Assembly (NCBI RefSeq): GCF_900108515.1
Contig: NZ_FNWW01000002.1
Location: forward strand, 310,001-374,000
Reading direction: 5' to 3'
Source: Halobacillus karajensis
Lineage (GTDB): Bacteria; Bacillota; Bacilli; Bacillales; Halobacillaceae
DNA: 64,000 bases
The translations under genes and the position numbers were made by a program. The notes under the pieces are model-generated. The model was not told the DNA's origin. It made no database searches and saw nothing but the letters and a program-made list of their open reading frames with translations. Position 1 is the first letter of the stretch. Each line of letters opens with the position of its first letter. Shown here piece by piece: positions 63,445-64,000 of this stretch.

Positions 63445-63802
63445 AGAAAATAAAATTCTCTTAATCAAAGGACCGAAACGGGGATGGGAAATGCCCGGAG
63501 GACAAGTAGAGGAAAATGAATCATTGAAAGAAGCGGCTATTAGGGAAACAAAAGAAGAGTGTGGATTAGAAATCGAGATTGTTAGGTTTTGTGGTATTTT
63601 TCAAAATGTCGAGCGATCCATTTGTAATACGTTATTTTTAGGGAAAGTAACAGGAGGAACATTGGAAACAACGGAAGAAGCCTTGGAAGTGGGATTTTTC
63701 CCTTTAAAAGAGGCCTGTGAAATGGTGACATGGGGAAATTTTTGGAAGAGAATTGAACATTGTCTAGATGAAAGGAAGCAGCCATTTTTTGTCGATTTCT
63801 AG
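63392..63802 (+). CDS. Nudix hydrolase
   Basis: 136 aa. Complete Nudix box GGQVEENESLKEAAIRETKE followed by ECGLE, fitting GX5EX7REUXEEXGU. N-terminal strand HILSAATIILNEENKILLIKG. AGGAGGG precedes the tandem ATG at 63392. It starts inside the tail of the broken phosphoesterase. Hydrolyses a nucleoside diphosphate-linked compound; substrate unknown. Confidence 0.9.
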   Translation: MMNPPKHILSAATIILNEENKILLIKGPKRGWEMPGGQVEENESLKEAAIRETKEECGLEIEIVRFCGIFQNVERSICNTLFLGKVTGGTLETTEEALEVGFFPLKEACEMVTWGNFWKRIEHCLDERKQPFFVDF

Positions 63803-63826
63803 GTTGTCTATTTTAAACAGAAAGTG

Positions 63827-63849
63827 GGGGACTTCCAAAAGAAGTCCCC
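63827..63849. terminator. Terminator between Nudix and nitroreductase genes
   Basis: ggggacttc (63827-63835) / gaagtcccc (63841-63849), 5-base loop. Confidence 0.7.
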
Positions 63850-63860
63850 TCGCCTATTCT

Positions 63861-64000
63861 TTAGACCCATTTCACAACATCATTAAAGGGACGTCGAGAT
63901 TTCTCTGATTGCTCATTTGCTCGATATCCGAAGGCACACATGACAGATATGCTGAAACTTCCGTCCTCTAGAAGTCCCTCTTCCTCAAGAAGCTGATTCA
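63861..64000 (-). CDS. Nitroreductase family protein, C-terminal end (partial)
   Basis: The minus strand reads LLEEEGLLEDGSFSISVMCAFGYRANEQSEKSRRPFNDVVKWV before the stop at 63861-63863 (cut here by the window edge). MCAFGYR and the final RRP-DVVKWV are typical of NAD(P)H-dependent FMN nitroreductases. The start is outside the window. Confidence 0.8.
   Translation of the reverse strand, partial: NQLLEEEGLLEDGSFSISVMCAFGYRANEQSEKSRRPFNDVVKWV

Overview
The window comes from a low-to-moderate G+C, spore-forming member of the Bacillaceae. Spo0A with 0A boxes, the spore-protein gene sspP, the Prli42 stressosome peptide, strong AGGAGG ribosome sites and TTG/GTG starts all point there. From spo0A to yqkC the gene order follows the Bacillus subtilis spo0A - bkd - yqj - yqk segment (bkdR, ptb, bcd, buk, lpdV, bkdAA, bkdAB, bkdB, brxB, yqjA, yqjD, yqjE, yqjH, rnz, namA, yqjN, yqjP, yqjQ, yqjW, yqkB, yqkC). 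Protein style and a BCCT osmolyte transporter suggest a halotolerant genus near Halobacillus; that placement is inference.

Layout. 1-580: an internally deleted IS1182-type transposase remnant, a GC-rich folded element and terminators sit where spoIVB normally lies upstream of spo0A. 600-6440: spo0A, an aspartokinase (yclM type), and on the minus strand a cNMP/CBS/DUF294 signalling protein coupled to a DnaQ-type exonuclease, plus yqzF. 6500-16680: the branched-chain keto acid system, with BkdR, a sigma-54 promoter, a candidate BkdR upstream site and seven catabolic genes. 16800-24540: bacilliredoxin, a YqjA-type membrane protein, an L,D-transpeptidase, Prli42, and a propionyl-CoA route (split B12 mutase, B12-subunit/epimerase fusion, carboxyltransferase). 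24600-39060: two Y-family polymerases, each with a LexA box, spore small proteins, aldehyde dehydrogenase, RNase Z, NamA, peptidases, an AbgT transporter, and the MBL/SDR pair yqjP-yqjQ behind a palindromic operator.

39100-64000 is accessory and less ordered: small membrane proteins, methyltransferase, VOC and GNAT proteins, a ferritin-like protein, an acyl-CoA ligase with a cre-like site on its promoter, a polysaccharide deacetylase, a LLM flavoprotein, an operon of two DUF1538 membrane proteins with a double PII-like protein, a 2-hydroxyacid dehydrogenase and YcsI-type protein, a PRPP synthetase paralogue with altered active-site loops, a BCCT transporter, a DJ-1 protein, a broken phosphoesterase, a Nudix hydrolase and the end of a nitroreductase.

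How it works together. Bkd converts valine, leucine and isoleucine keto acids to acyl-CoAs, which feed Ptb/Buk for ATP or membrane fatty acid synthesis. The isoleucine and odd-chain product propionyl-CoA can pass through the YqjD carboxyltransferase, epimerase and mutase to succinyl-CoA, although the biotin carboxylase subunit and a MeaB chaperone are not in the window. The least understood complete unit is the DUF1538-DUF1538-PII2 operon, which looks like a two-part membrane transporter with its own PII-type regulator. No rRNA, tRNA, CRISPR array or prophage was seen.
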